Positions 43,256-51,751 of a DNA stretch of 64,000 nt are shown in pieces. Position 1 is the stretch's first letter. Every line of letters begins with the position of its first letter. Origin of the DNA: JACKJP01 sp050249695 (GTDB lineage Bacteria; Pseudomonadota; Alphaproteobacteria; Rhizobiales; Tepidamorphaceae); the NCBI GenBank assembly GCA_050249695.1, contig JBFWQA010000004.1:124001-188000 (forward strand), read 5' to 3'. Below the pieces are notes generated by a model. The model was not told where the DNA came from and searched no databases. It saw nothing but the letters and a program-made list of their open reading frames with translations. The position numbers and the translations under genes are program-made.

Positions 43256-45061
43256 TCATTTGGCCGCTCGGGACTTGCTGCGGCGGCTCTGTTTCCTGCC
43301 CGACGGCTTCGCCGCGCCCTTTGACGAATTGTGGGCAGGCAGGAGTTCGATTCCCGCCGTGCTGCCCCCTGCTTCCTGCAGCGCCAACCGTTCCGCATCG
43401 CGGCGACGGGATTCCGAGATCACGTTTTCGACCTCTGCGGCAGGCACGCCGAGCGTCGTAAGGATTGCCTCGCCATACTTGAACGCCGACTCGGCCAGTT
43501 CGCGGATGATGAAATCCGCATTCAGGCGTCTCAGCGCGACGGCGTGGTCGCGGTCGATCGCCCGCACATGCAATTTGGCCGTCGGAAAATGCTTCTTGCA
43601 CAGTTCGACGATGCGGTCGATCGTCGCCCTCCCATCCGGGCAGATGGCGATGATGTCGGCGTTCTCCGCGCCGGCCGCCCGCAATACGCCAAGCCGGGTC
43701 ATGTCGCCGTAATAGACCTTGAAGCCGTAATTGGCCGCTGTCTTGATGCGCGCCGGATTGCTGTCGACGATCGTGACCTCACAGCCGTGGGCGAGCAGCG
43801 GCTGGGCGGCGAGCTGGCCGAACCGGCCGAAGCCGATCAGCAATATGCGCCCCTCGGCCCCATCGAAATCCTCGTCCGGCGCTTGTTCAGCCTCGGTCCG
43901 AAGGCGCCGCGCCATCCGGTCGGCCGCCAGCCGGGTCAGCGGCGTTGCCGCCATCGTCAGGCCGATGACGGCGGTGAGGATGGCGGCTTCGCGATAGTCG
44001 ATCATCGCGAAGCCGCGCATGGCGGTGACCATGACGAACGAGAATTCGCCGACCTGTGCGAGCGTGCCGGCGGCGCGCAGCGCGTCGGAGGCGCTCGATC
44101 CCCTGATGCGCAGGATCGCGAAGATGACCACCGACTTGATGGAGACGACAGCGGCGACGGCGATGAGAACCGTGATCCAGCCGTCCCAGATCACGCCGAG
44201 ATCGATCGACATGCCCACGGCTATGAAGAACAAGCCGAGGAGCAGTCCGCGGAAGGGCTCGATGTCGGCTTCGAGCTGATGCCGGTAGGAGGAATCGGCG
44301 AGCAGGACGCCTGCCAGGAACGCGCCCATCGCCATCGACAGCCCGACCAGTTGCATCAGAAGCGCCGAGCCGGCGACCACCAGCAGGGCGGCCGCCGTCA
44401 GGAGTTCGCGCGCGCCGGTCTGCGCGATCACCCGGAACAGCGGGTTCAGCAGGAAGCGCCCGGCGATCGTCAGTCCGGCCACCGCCCCGGCCATGAGCGC
44501 GATATCCAGCGGCGCCAGTGCCATGTCGGAACCGTAAGGCGCGAGGAGCGCTGCCAGGGCGAGGAGGGGGACGATGGCGAGATCCTGCAGCAGCAGGATG
44601 GCGAAGGATTTGCGCCCGTGGGGGTCGTCGAGTTCGTGCCGCTCCTCGAGGATGCGCATGCCGAATGCGGTCGACGAGAGCGCCAGCGACAGACCGATCA
44701 GCGCCGCCGTCGACACCGGCTGGCTGGTGGCTGCCAGAATGATGGCGAAGAAGATGGCACCGGTGATCAGCAGCTGGGCCGTGCCGTTCAGGAAGATGTC
44801 ATGACGCATCGCCCATAGTCGCTGCGGTCGCAATTCAAGTCCGATGACGAAGAGCAGCAGCACCACGCCGAACTCGGCGAAATGCAGAATCAGGTCGGCG
44901 TCGTTGAACAGACGCAGGCCCCACGGGCCGATGGCGATGCCGGCGGCGAGATAGGCGAGCACGGTGCCGATGCCGAGCCTGCGCAGCAACGGCGCGGCCA
45001 CGACGGCCGCGCCGAGAAGCGACACCGTTTCGACCAGAAGTCCGGGGGCTTGGCCCGCCAT
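43256..45061 (-). CDS. Kef-type monovalent cation:proton antiporter (CPA2) with RCK-N domain
   Basis: A 601-residue CPA2 transporter. About 12 membrane helices (residues 1-385) contain the family motifs GIAIGPWGLR, FVIGLELRP and LLLQDLAIVP. A cytosolic RCK-N domain follows (ILLIGFGRFGQLAAQ, then DGRATIDRIVELC), ending in a Lys/Arg-rich tail. KefB/KefC proteins are potassium efflux systems gated by glutathione adducts; gshA lies 0.8 kb away, but the glutathione-gated role is inferred. tldD lies 41 bases upstream. Confidence 0.92.
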   Translation of the reverse strand: MAGQAPGLLVETVSLLGAAVVAAPLLRRLGIGTVLAYLAAGIAIGPWGLRLFNDADLILHFAEFGVVLLLFVIGLELRPQRLWAMRHDIFLNGTAQLLITGAIFFAIILAATSQPVSTAALIGLSLALSSTAFGMRILEERHELDDPHGRKSFAILLLQDLAIVPLLALAALLAPYGSDMALAPLDIALMAGAVAGLTIAGRFLLNPLFRVIAQTGARELLTAAALLVVAGSALLMQLVGLSMAMGAFLAGVLLADSSYRHQLEADIEPFRGLLLGLFFIAVGMSIDLGVIWDGWITVLIAVAAVVSIKSVVIFAILRIRGSSASDALRAAGTLAQVGEFSFVMVTAMRGFAMIDYREAAILTAVIGLTMAATPLTRLAADRMARRLRTEAEQAPDEDFDGAEGRILLIGFGRFGQLAAQPLLAHGCEVTIVDSNPARIKTAANYGFKVYYGDMTRLGVLRAAGAENADIIAICPDGRATIDRIVELCKKHFPTAKLHVRAIDRDHAVALRRLNADFIIRELAESAFKYGEAILTTLGVPAAEVENVISESRRRDAERLALQEAGGSTAGIELLPAHNSSKGAAKPSGRKQSRRSKSRAAK

Positions 45062-45102
45062 GTGTCGCTATCCCCCTTTGATCCGGCCCGCCCCGGCGGC
45101 AG

Positions 45103-46539
45103 TTACGATCGCTGCTCCGTGCCGCCGACCGTCATCCGGTCTATCCGCAAGGTGGGCTGGCCGACGCCGACGGGCACGCTCTGCCCCTGTTTGCCGCAGG
45201 TGCCGATGCCCGGATCGAGCTTCATGTCGTTGCCGACCATCCTCACGCGCGTCAACGCGTCGGGCCCGTTCCCGATCAGCATGGCGCCCTTCACCGGATG
45301 GATGATGCGTCCCTTTTCCACCCAGTAGGCCTCGGTGCATTCGAAGACGAACTTGCCCGAGGTGATGTCGACCTGGCCGCCGCCGAATCCGACGGCATAA
45401 AGACCCCCGTCGATAGAGGCGACGATTTCCTTCGGGTCATGTTCGCCGGCGCGCATATAGGTGTTGGTCATGCGCGGCATCAGGGCGTGCGCGTAGCTCT
45501 CGCGGCGGCCGTTGCCGGTCGGCTTCACGCCCATCAGGCGCGCGTTCTGGCGATCCTGCATGAACCCGACGAGTATGCCGTCCTCGATCAGGACCGTCTC
45601 GCCCGATGGCGTGCCTTCATCGTCGATGGTGATCGAGCCGCGGCGGCCCGCCAGCGTGCCGTCATCGACGACGGTGACACCCGGCGCGGCAACGCGCTCG
45701 CCGATGAGCCCGGCAAAGGCGCTCTGCTTCTTGCGCACGAAATCGCCTTCAAGCCCATGGCCGACGGCCTCATGCAACAGCACGCCGGGCCAGCCCGGTC
45801 CCAGTGCGATATCGAAGGTGCCGGCGGGGGCGGGGCGCGCTTCGAGATTGACCAGCGCCTGCCGGACGGCGTCGCGCGCCATGTCCTGCCAAGCATGCGT
45901 GCTCAGCAGCGTTTCAAAATCGGCCCGCCCGCCATGTCCGGCCGATCCGCTCTCGCGCCGCGTGCCGTCCGATACGACGACGCTGACGTTCAATCGGACC
46001 AGCGGCCGGATGTCCTCGTACCAGTTGCCGTCCGCGCGCAGGATTCCGACCGCGCTGCGGCTGGCGGCGAGCGATACGGTCACCTGCTGGACGCGCGGAT
46101 CGCATTTGCGGGTGAAAGCGTCGATGGCTTCCACGAGGGCGACGCGCTCGGCGAATTGCGGATTGTTGATGGGATCGGCATCCTCATACAGTCGCCGGTT
46201 GGTCCGCGCCGGCGACAGCGCCGCCGAGCCGCTGTGCCCGGCGCCGGCCGCGCGCACCGAACCCGCCGCGCGCCGCAACGCCTCTCGCGTCACGACATTG
46301 CCATGCGCCTGTCCGGCGCTGGACCCGGCGATGGCGCGTATGCCGAACCCGCCGGAACGGTCGAAGCTGGATTGCCGCAGGCGCCCATTGTCGAAGACGA
46401 GCGATTCCGACTGTGCGCTCTGGAGGAAAAGGTCGCCGTCGTCGGCGCCGCTCAGGCCGTCTGCGAGAATGCGCCGGGCTTCCTCGAGGGTGACGTCCCC
46501 GCGTTCGAGCAGATCGCCGGCGCTTTCCCTGTCCCTCAT
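45103..46539 (-). CDS. tldD: Metalloprotease TldD
   Basis: A 478-residue TldD, the catalytic partner of PmbA/TldE. The zinc motif HEAVGHGLEGDFVRKK is at about residue 265 (HExxxH form). Other landmarks: SAGQAHGNVVT, RMTNTYMRAGEHDP and GFGGGQVDITSGKFVF. Its ATG overlaps the ialB-like stop as ATGA. The PmbA gene is at another locus in the window. Confidence 0.96.
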   Translation of the reverse strand: MRDRESAGDLLERGDVTLEEARRILADGLSGADDGDLFLQSAQSESLVFDNGRLRQSSFDRSGGFGIRAIAGSSAGQAHGNVVTREALRRAAGSVRAAGAGHSGSAALSPARTNRRLYEDADPINNPQFAERVALVEAIDAFTRKCDPRVQQVTVSLAASRSAVGILRADGNWYEDIRPLVRLNVSVVVSDGTRRESGSAGHGGRADFETLLSTHAWQDMARDAVRQALVNLEARPAPAGTFDIALGPGWPGVLLHEAVGHGLEGDFVRKKQSAFAGLIGERVAAPGVTVVDDGTLAGRRGSITIDDEGTPSGETVLIEDGILVGFMQDRQNARLMGVKPTGNGRRESYAHALMPRMTNTYMRAGEHDPKEIVASIDGGLYAVGFGGGQVDITSGKFVFECTEAYWVEKGRIIHPVKGAMLIGNGPDALTRVRMVGNDMKLDPGIGTCGKQGQSVPVGVGQPTLRIDRMTVGGTEQRS

Positions 46540-47051
46540 GGCAGCGCCTTGAAGCCTTCCGCGAAGCCCTTCAGGGAAACCGGCACGCCGATGCCCTCCT
46601 CGGGAGTCTGGAAGATGATGAAGACGGCGATCTCGCCGCTCTCGAGTTTCTGGATCAGCGTATCCTCGATCACCACTTCCGCGATGCAGCCGGTCTCGAG
46701 GCATTTGACGAAACCGGCCGTGCCGACGTCCTGCCCGTCGATCTTGAGCCCGAGCCCCGTCGGCAGCAGCACGCCGAGCGGCGCCAGCACGCGCATGATC
46801 CGGTCCTTGCCGTCGGCGGTCTTCAGCACGATCACGGTCAGGCCGACATTCTGCCGGTCTTCGGCGGCGACGCTCTGCACCAGCGCGCATTGTTCCGTGC
46901 TCGCGCCGGGCGGCGTGTCGCAGCGGATCTGCCAGTCGCCATGGGTCGCGCGCGGCGCGCCCTGCGCCGCGACGGGCGATGCGAACAGCGTCGGAATGAA
47001 GCTTGTCGCGACGAAGATGAAGATCGCAAGCAGCAGGTTGCGCGTGTACAT
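46536..47051 (-). CDS. IalB-like exported protein (invasion-associated locus B family)
   Basis: A 171-residue protein with a signal peptide (residues 1-29, ...SPVAAQG). The mature part matches the IalB family: THGDWQIRCDTPPG, QCALVQSV, VLAPLGVLLPTGLGLKIDG, FVKCLETGCIAEV and a C-terminal GF.EGF segment. The cysteines probably form disulfides in the periplasm. In Bartonella IalB aids cell invasion; in free-living relatives the role is unknown. Start ATG 47049-47051. It is the first gene of the minus-strand run ialB-tldD-kef. Confidence 0.85.
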   Translation of the reverse strand: MYTRNLLLAIFIFVATSFIPTLFASPVAAQGAPRATHGDWQIRCDTPPGASTEQCALVQSVAAEDRQNVGLTVIVLKTADGKDRIMRVLAPLGVLLPTGLGLKIDGQDVGTAGFVKCLETGCIAEVVIEDTLIQKLESGEIAVFIIFQTPEEGIGVPVSLKGFAEGFKALP

Positions 47052-47400
47052 GGGTGATTCGGACCTTTGTTCAGCGACCCTGTCCGGCTGCGTAGCAGAC
47101 GGCGTACCTGTGTCAAGGCGGGATGGCCGCTCTCCTGTCATTCCGATTCGGCGAAATGAAGACCGTCGTCCGCGCGCGATTTCGCTCCAGCGCGACATGT
47201 TGCCGCAAGAGGCCGCCTTTCCGGCCGGAATCAGCGGTGGAAATGCGCGTTGATTGTGCAAAGTCATTGCCGAGCGTGGCGTAAATGTGATTTTAGACAT
47301 GGTCGCCCCCTGCCCGGACATGGGCGGGGTGAAAACGGCATCGCGGGTTCCGGTTGGAAATCCGACCGACGCGTCCTTTGAATTCGGGTGAGGGAATTTG
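47052..47400. promoter_or_regulatory. Divergent intergenic region between ialB-like gene and ctaC
   Basis: This 349-base region has no gene. It is noticeably AT-richer between 47245 and 47300. A GC-rich stem CCCTGCCC/GGGCGGGG (47308-47329, loop of six) lies about 70 bases before ctaC. A possible plus-strand promoter (TTGCCG, 18 bases, TTTTAG) ends near 47296, but the match is poor. No clear FnrL/FixK box is present. GGGTGAGGGAA provides the ctaC ribosome-binding site. Confidence 0.4.
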
Positions 47401-48252
47401 ATGCGCAGCATTTTCAAAGCGTTCTCCGGCATTGCCGGGCTGGCTCTTCTGGCCGTGGGGCTGATGCCGGATCCGGCGATGGCGGCGGCGCAGCCTTGGC
47501 AGCTCGGTTTTCAGGAGGCGGCCAGCCCCATCGCTGAGTGGATTCACGAGTTTCACTATCTGCTTGTCATCCTGTGCGTGGTGATCTCGGTTTTCGTCCT
47601 GGCGCTGATGGTCTGGGTGGCCGTGCGCTACAACGCCAAGGCCAATCCGACGCCCTCCAAGGTAACCCACAACACGCTGATCGAGGTTCTGTGGACGGTT
47701 GTGCCGATCATCATCCTGGTGATCATCGCCATTCCGTCGCTGCGCCTTCTCTATTTCGATCGCACCATTCCAGAGGCCGACATCACCATCAAGGCGACCG
47801 GCTACCAGTGGTACTGGGGCTATGAATATCCCGATATCGAGGGGGTCTCGTTTGATTCCATCATGCTGACCGACGACGAGCGCGGTCCCGACCAGCCGCG
47901 CCTGCTGGCGGTCGACAATGTCGTCGTCGTCCCGGTCGGCAAGATCGTCAAGATGCAGATCACCGCCGCCGACGTCATCCACGCCTGGGCGCTGCCGGCC
48001 TTCGGCGTGAAGATCGACGCCATTCCGGGCCGCCTCAACGAAACCTGGTTCGAGGCGACGAAGGAAGGCGTCTACTACGGACAGTGCTCCGAGCTGTGCG
48101 GGCGCGACCACGCCTTCATGCCCATCGAGGTGCATGTCGTGTCGGAGCAGGAATATGCGGCCTGGGTGGAGGAGGCGAAGCAGAAATTCGCCGCGCACAC
48201 GCCCAGGGGCAAGGACAACATGGTCGCCGCCGCGACCGGCGCTGCTGAATAA
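47401..48252 (+). CDS. ctaC: Cytochrome c oxidase subunit II
   Basis: A 283-residue subunit II of the aa3 oxidase. A signal sequence (about 1-28) and two membrane helices (about 50-75 and 95-118) are followed by the periplasmic cupredoxin domain that carries CuA: the ligands are in HAWALPAFGVK and CSELCGRDHAFMP, and the aromatic electron-entry patch is GYQWYWGYEYP. First gene of the cta operon. ATG 47401 is preceded by GAGGGAA. Confidence 0.97.
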   Translation: MRSIFKAFSGIAGLALLAVGLMPDPAMAAAQPWQLGFQEAASPIAEWIHEFHYLLVILCVVISVFVLALMVWVAVRYNAKANPTPSKVTHNTLIEVLWTVVPIIILVIIAIPSLRLLYFDRTIPEADITIKATGYQWYWGYEYPDIEGVSFDSIMLTDDERGPDQPRLLAVDNVVVVPVGKIVKMQITAADVIHAWALPAFGVKIDAIPGRLNETWFEATKEGVYYGQCSELCGRDHAFMPIEVHVVSEQEYAAWVEEAKQKFAAHTPRGKDNMVAAATGAAE

Positions 48253-48308
48253 GCGGCGGCCACCGGCGACGGTACGAAAGAACTCAAGCGAGGAAGGATC
48301 AGGGAAAT

Positions 48309-49910
48309 ATGGCTTACGGAGCGCATGCGGAAGGTCACGACGAGCATACGCCGACGGGCTGGCGCCGTTGGGTCATGTCCACCAACCACAAGGACATCGG
48401 AACGCTCTATCTCATCCTCGCCATCATCGGCGGCATCATCGGCGGCAGCCTGTCCGTCGGAATGCGGCTGGAGCTGATGGAGCCGGGGCTGCAGTTCTTC
48501 CCCGACGGTCATCTGTTCAATGTGTTCGTCACCGCGCATGGTCTGATCATGGTGTTCTTCATGGTCATGCCGGCGCTCATGGGCGGCTTCGGCAACTGGT
48601 TCGTGCCGCTGATGATCGGCGCGCCTGACATGGCCTTTCCGCGCATGAACAATATCTCGTTCTGGCTGCTCGCCATGGCGATGATGCTCCTCGTGATCTC
48701 CCTGTTCGTCCCCGGCGATGCCGGCGGCTACGGCGCCGGCAATGGCTGGACCGTCTATGCGCCGCTGTCGACCTATGGCAGCCCCGGACCGGCGATGGAT
48801 TTCGCGATCTTCTCGCTCCATCTGGCGGGTGCCTCGTCGATCCTCGGCGCGATCAATTTCATCACCACGATCTTCAACATGCGCGCGCCCGGCATGACGC
48901 TGCACAAGATGCCGCTCTTCGTCTGGTCGGCGCTGGTCACCGCGTTCCTGCTGCTGCTTGCCCTTCCCGTGCTGGCCGGCGCGATCACGATGTTGCTGAC
49001 CGACCGCAATTTCGGCACGACCTTCTTCGATCCGTCGGGCGGCGGGGATCCGATCCTCTACCAGCATCTCTTCTGGTTCTTCGGCCACCCCGAAGTGTAC
49101 ATCATCATCATGCCGGCCTTCGGCGTGATCAGCCACGTCGTGTCGACCTTCTCGCGCAAGCCCGTCTTCGGCTATCTCGGCATGGCTTACGCGATGGTCG
49201 CGATCGGCTTGATCGGCTTCGTCGTGTGGGCGCACCACATGTTCACCGTCGGTCTGGACGTCGACACGCAGGCCTATTTCGTCGCGGCCACGATGGTCAT
49301 CGCGGTGCCGACGGGCGTGAAGATCTTCTCCTGGATCGCGACGATGTGGGGCGGGTCCATCTCGTTCCGCACGCCGATGCTCTGGGCGTTCGGCTTCATC
49401 TTCCTGTTCACCGTCGGCGGCGTCACCGGCGTCGTGCTGGCCAACGCGGGCGTCGACCGTTCGCTGCACGACACCTACTATGTCGTCGCCCACTTCCACT
49501 ACACGATGTCGCTGGGCGCGACGTTCGGTATTTTCGCCGCCTGGTACTACTGGTTCCCGAAGATGTTCGGCTACATGTACAACTCGTTCCTCGCCCGCAC
49601 CCACTTCGTGCTGACCTTCGTGGGCGTGAACCTCATCTTCTTCCCGCAGCACTTCCTCGGACTTGCCGGCATGCCCCGCCGCTATGTCGACTATCCTGAT
49701 GCGTTCGCGGGCTGGAACATGGTGTCCTCGATCGGCTCCTACATTTCGGCCGCCGGTGTGCTTGTCTTCCTCTACTGCACCTTTGAGGCGTTCAGGAAGA
49801 AGCGTGTCGCGGGCGACAACCCGTGGGGCGAAAGCGCGACGACGCTGGAATGGACGCTGTCGTCGCCGCCGCCTTTCCATCAGTTCAACACGCTGCCGAA
49901 GATCAACTGA
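48309..49910 (+). CDS. ctaD: Cytochrome c oxidase subunit I (aa3 type)
   Basis: A 533-residue, 12-helix heme-copper subunit that reduces oxygen to water and pumps protons. The N-terminal STNHKDIGTLY, the CuB/Tyr motif GHPEVYIIIMPAFG, the HH pair in VWAHHMFTVGLD and the heme a/a3 ligands in VVAHFHYTMSLGA are all present, as expected for an A-type oxidase. A strong hairpin with a T-run follows the stop codon. Confidence 0.98.
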   Translation: MAYGAHAEGHDEHTPTGWRRWVMSTNHKDIGTLYLILAIIGGIIGGSLSVGMRLELMEPGLQFFPDGHLFNVFVTAHGLIMVFFMVMPALMGGFGNWFVPLMIGAPDMAFPRMNNISFWLLAMAMMLLVISLFVPGDAGGYGAGNGWTVYAPLSTYGSPGPAMDFAIFSLHLAGASSILGAINFITTIFNMRAPGMTLHKMPLFVWSALVTAFLLLLALPVLAGAITMLLTDRNFGTTFFDPSGGGDPILYQHLFWFFGHPEVYIIIMPAFGVISHVVSTFSRKPVFGYLGMAYAMVAIGLIGFVVWAHHMFTVGLDVDTQAYFVAATMVIAVPTGVKIFSWIATMWGGSISFRTPMLWAFGFIFLFTVGGVTGVVLANAGVDRSLHDTYYVVAHFHYTMSLGATFGIFAAWYYWFPKMFGYMYNSFLARTHFVLTFVGVNLIFFPQHFLGLAGMPRRYVDYPDAFAGWNMVSSIGSYISAAGVLVFLYCTFEAFRKKRVAGDNPWGESATTLEWTLSSPPPFHQFNTLPKIN

Positions 49911-49924
49911 CGGCGTTTGGAACC

Positions 49925-49953
49925 GGAGCGGCGGCGAGCCGCCGCTCCCTTTT
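49925..49953 (+). terminator. Intrinsic terminator-like hairpin between ctaD and ctaB
   Basis: GGAGCGGCGG (49925-49934), loop CGAG and CCGCCGCTCC (49939-49948) form a perfect 10-bp stem followed by CTTTT. It lies 14 bases after the ctaD stop and inside the operon, so it may lower expression of the assembly genes relative to the structural subunits. Confidence 0.8.
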
Positions 49954-49971
49954 GGACCGGATCTTTGACGA

Positions 49972-50934
49972 ATGACCCATATGGATGTCGAAATGCCGCA
50001 TGATGCCGCCCCGGCCGCCCGCACGGCCGAGGTGATCAGCGCCGACGTCGGCGATTTCGTCGCGCTGCTGAAGCCGCGCGTCATGTCTCTGGTGGTGTTT
50101 ACCGCGCTGGTCGGCATCGTCGCCGCGCCGGTTCCGGTGAACCCTGTCCTGGGCTTCATCTGGCTCCTTTCGATCGCCGTCGGCGCGGGCGCCTCGGGGG
50201 CGCTCAACATGTGGTACGACGCCGACATCGACGCGATCATGTTGCGCACGCGCGGGCGCCCCGTGCCGCGCGGACGCATCGCGCCGGGTGACGCGCTGTC
50301 CTTCGGCCTGGCTCTGTCCGTCGGTGCGGTGCTGCTGCTCGGCCTCGCCGCCAACTGGCTTGCCGCCGGGCTGCTCGCCTTCACGATCTTCTTCTACGCG
50401 GTCGTCTACACGATGTGGCTGAAGCGCTCCACCGTGCAGAATATCGTCATCGGCGGCGCCGCCGGCGCGTTTCCGCCGATGATCGGCTGGGCGGCCGCGA
50501 CGGGCGGGGTGACCATCGAACCGGTCATTCTCTTCGCCATCATCTTCCTGTGGACGCCGCCTCATTTCTGGGCGCTCGCGCTCTACAGGACCGGCGACTA
50601 CCAGCGCGCCGGCGTGCCGATGCTTCCGGTCGTCGCCGGCGAGCGGGAGACGCGGCGGCAGATCCTCCTCTATTCCCTTGTCTTCGTGCCGGTGGCCGTC
50701 TTGCCGGCGGCATTCGGTTTCGCGGGCTATGTCTACGCGGTCCTTTCGGCCGGACTCGGCATCGTCTTTCTGGGTCTGGCCGGCGCGCTCTATCTCGCCC
50801 GCACGCCCGTCTCCGTGGAACGGTACGCGCGCAATCTCTTCGCCTTCTCCATTCTCTACCTGTTCCTGCTCTTCGCAGCATTGCTGGCGGAGCGGCTGCT
50901 CGGCCTTGCGACATTTGCGCCATGGTGGATCTGA
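49972..50934 (+). CDS. ctaB: Protoheme IX farnesyltransferase (heme O synthase)
   Basis: A 320-residue UbiA-superfamily membrane enzyme that adds the farnesyl group to heme B, giving heme O for conversion to heme A. Asp-rich motif NMWYDADIDAIMLRTRGRPVP is clear, with a second acidic patch after LYRTGDYQRAGVPMLPVV. About nine membrane helices. Located between ctaD and coxF in the oxidase operon. Confidence 0.96.
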   Translation: MTHMDVEMPHDAAPAARTAEVISADVGDFVALLKPRVMSLVVFTALVGIVAAPVPVNPVLGFIWLLSIAVGAGASGALNMWYDADIDAIMLRTRGRPVPRGRIAPGDALSFGLALSVGAVLLLGLAANWLAAGLLAFTIFFYAVVYTMWLKRSTVQNIVIGGAAGAFPPMIGWAAATGGVTIEPVILFAIIFLWTPPHFWALALYRTGDYQRAGVPMLPVVAGERETRRQILLYSLVFVPVAVLPAAFGFAGYVYAVLSAGLGIVFLGLAGALYLARTPVSVERYARNLFAFSILYLFLLFAALLAERLLGLATFAPWWI

Positions 50935-51092
50935 CGGTGAGCGAGGACGGTATCCGGTTGACTGAAGCGGAGAAAAGGCGGCGCCGCCGCCGCTCGGTGG
51001 CACTGGCGCTCGTGCTGGCGGGTCTCGTAGTGCTGTTCTATGTGCTGACGGTCGTCAAGTTCGGTCCGGCGATGTTCGAGCGGGCACTGTGA
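50922..51092 (+). CDS. coxF: CoxF-like small membrane protein of the oxidase operon
   Basis: A 56-residue protein: a basic N-terminus (LTEAEKRRRRRRSVA), one membrane helix (about 25-43) and a short tail (KFGPAMFERAL). Small proteins of this shape lie between ctaB and ctaG in rhizobial oxidase operons and are labelled CoxF. Role unproven, probably assembly. The ATG at 50922 overlaps the end of ctaB by 13 bases; a GTG at 50937 is an alternative start. Confidence 0.75.
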   Translation: MVDLTVSEDGIRLTEAEKRRRRRRSVALALVLAGLVVLFYVLTVVKFGPAMFERAL

Positions 51093-51099
51093 GGCGGCG

Positions 51100-51702
51100 A
51101 TGACGGACGCGCGGCAGCACAGGGGTAACGGTCGGGTCGCACTGGTCTGCGGTGTGGTTGCCGCCGCCATGCTCGGCCTCGCCTTCGCAGCCGTTCCGCT
51201 CTACGATCTTTTCTGCAGCGTCACCGGTTACGGCGGCACGACCCAGCGTGCGGATGGTCCCGCCGCCTCGGTGCTCGACCAGGAAATCGTGGTGCGCTTC
51301 GACGCCAATACCAATGGGCTCGGCTGGACGTTCCGTCCCGAGCAACGGACGGTCCGCGTCAGGATCGGCGCTTCCACGCTCGTCAACTATTACGCCCGCA
51401 ACGACAGTGACAGGGCGATGACGGCGACGGCGACCTTCAATGTCTCGCCCCCGGCGGCCGGCGCCTATTTCAACAAGATCGAGTGCTTCTGCTTTACCGA
51501 GCAGCGGCTGGAACCGGGTGAAGAAATCCACATGCCGGTGGTCTTCTTCCTGGACCCAGCGATGGTGGACGAGGAGGACCTTGAAGGGGTCACCACGCTC
51601 ACTCTGTCCTACACGTTTTTTCCCGTGCGCGACGAGAAGACGGACAAGCCCGCCGGGCCTGTCGTCGGCCTGTCTGGCACGGACAACTCCAAACCGCTAT
51701 GA
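51100..51702 (+). CDS. ctaG: Cytochrome c oxidase assembly protein CtaG (Cox11)
   Basis: A 200-residue copper chaperone for CuB insertion. One N-terminal membrane helix (about 13-35, then PLYDLFCSVTGYGG) anchors a periplasmic Ig-like domain with the copper motif CFCFTEQ. Length and motifs fit alphaproteobacterial Cox11. Eight bases downstream of coxF. Confidence 0.97.
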   Translation: MTDARQHRGNGRVALVCGVVAAAMLGLAFAAVPLYDLFCSVTGYGGTTQRADGPAASVLDQEIVVRFDANTNGLGWTFRPEQRTVRVRIGASTLVNYYARNDSDRAMTATATFNVSPPAAGAYFNKIECFCFTEQRLEPGEEIHMPVVFFLDPAMVDEEDLEGVTTLTLSYTFFPVRDEKTDKPAGPVVGLSGTDNSKPL

Positions 51703-51751
51703 AGTGATTTGACGGTCCGGCCTGCCGGATCAATAGGGGAGCACTGAACCG

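Noticed and set aside
47240..47300. TTGATTGTGCAAAG before ctaC as an FnrL/FixK box
   Set aside because: Only the left half matches TTGAT-N4-ATCAA; the right half is CAAAG.
48075..50384. 769-codon open frame on the minus strand across ctaC-ctaD-ctaB
   Set aside because: Antisense to three well-identified oxidase genes; composition is a shadow of their codon pattern.
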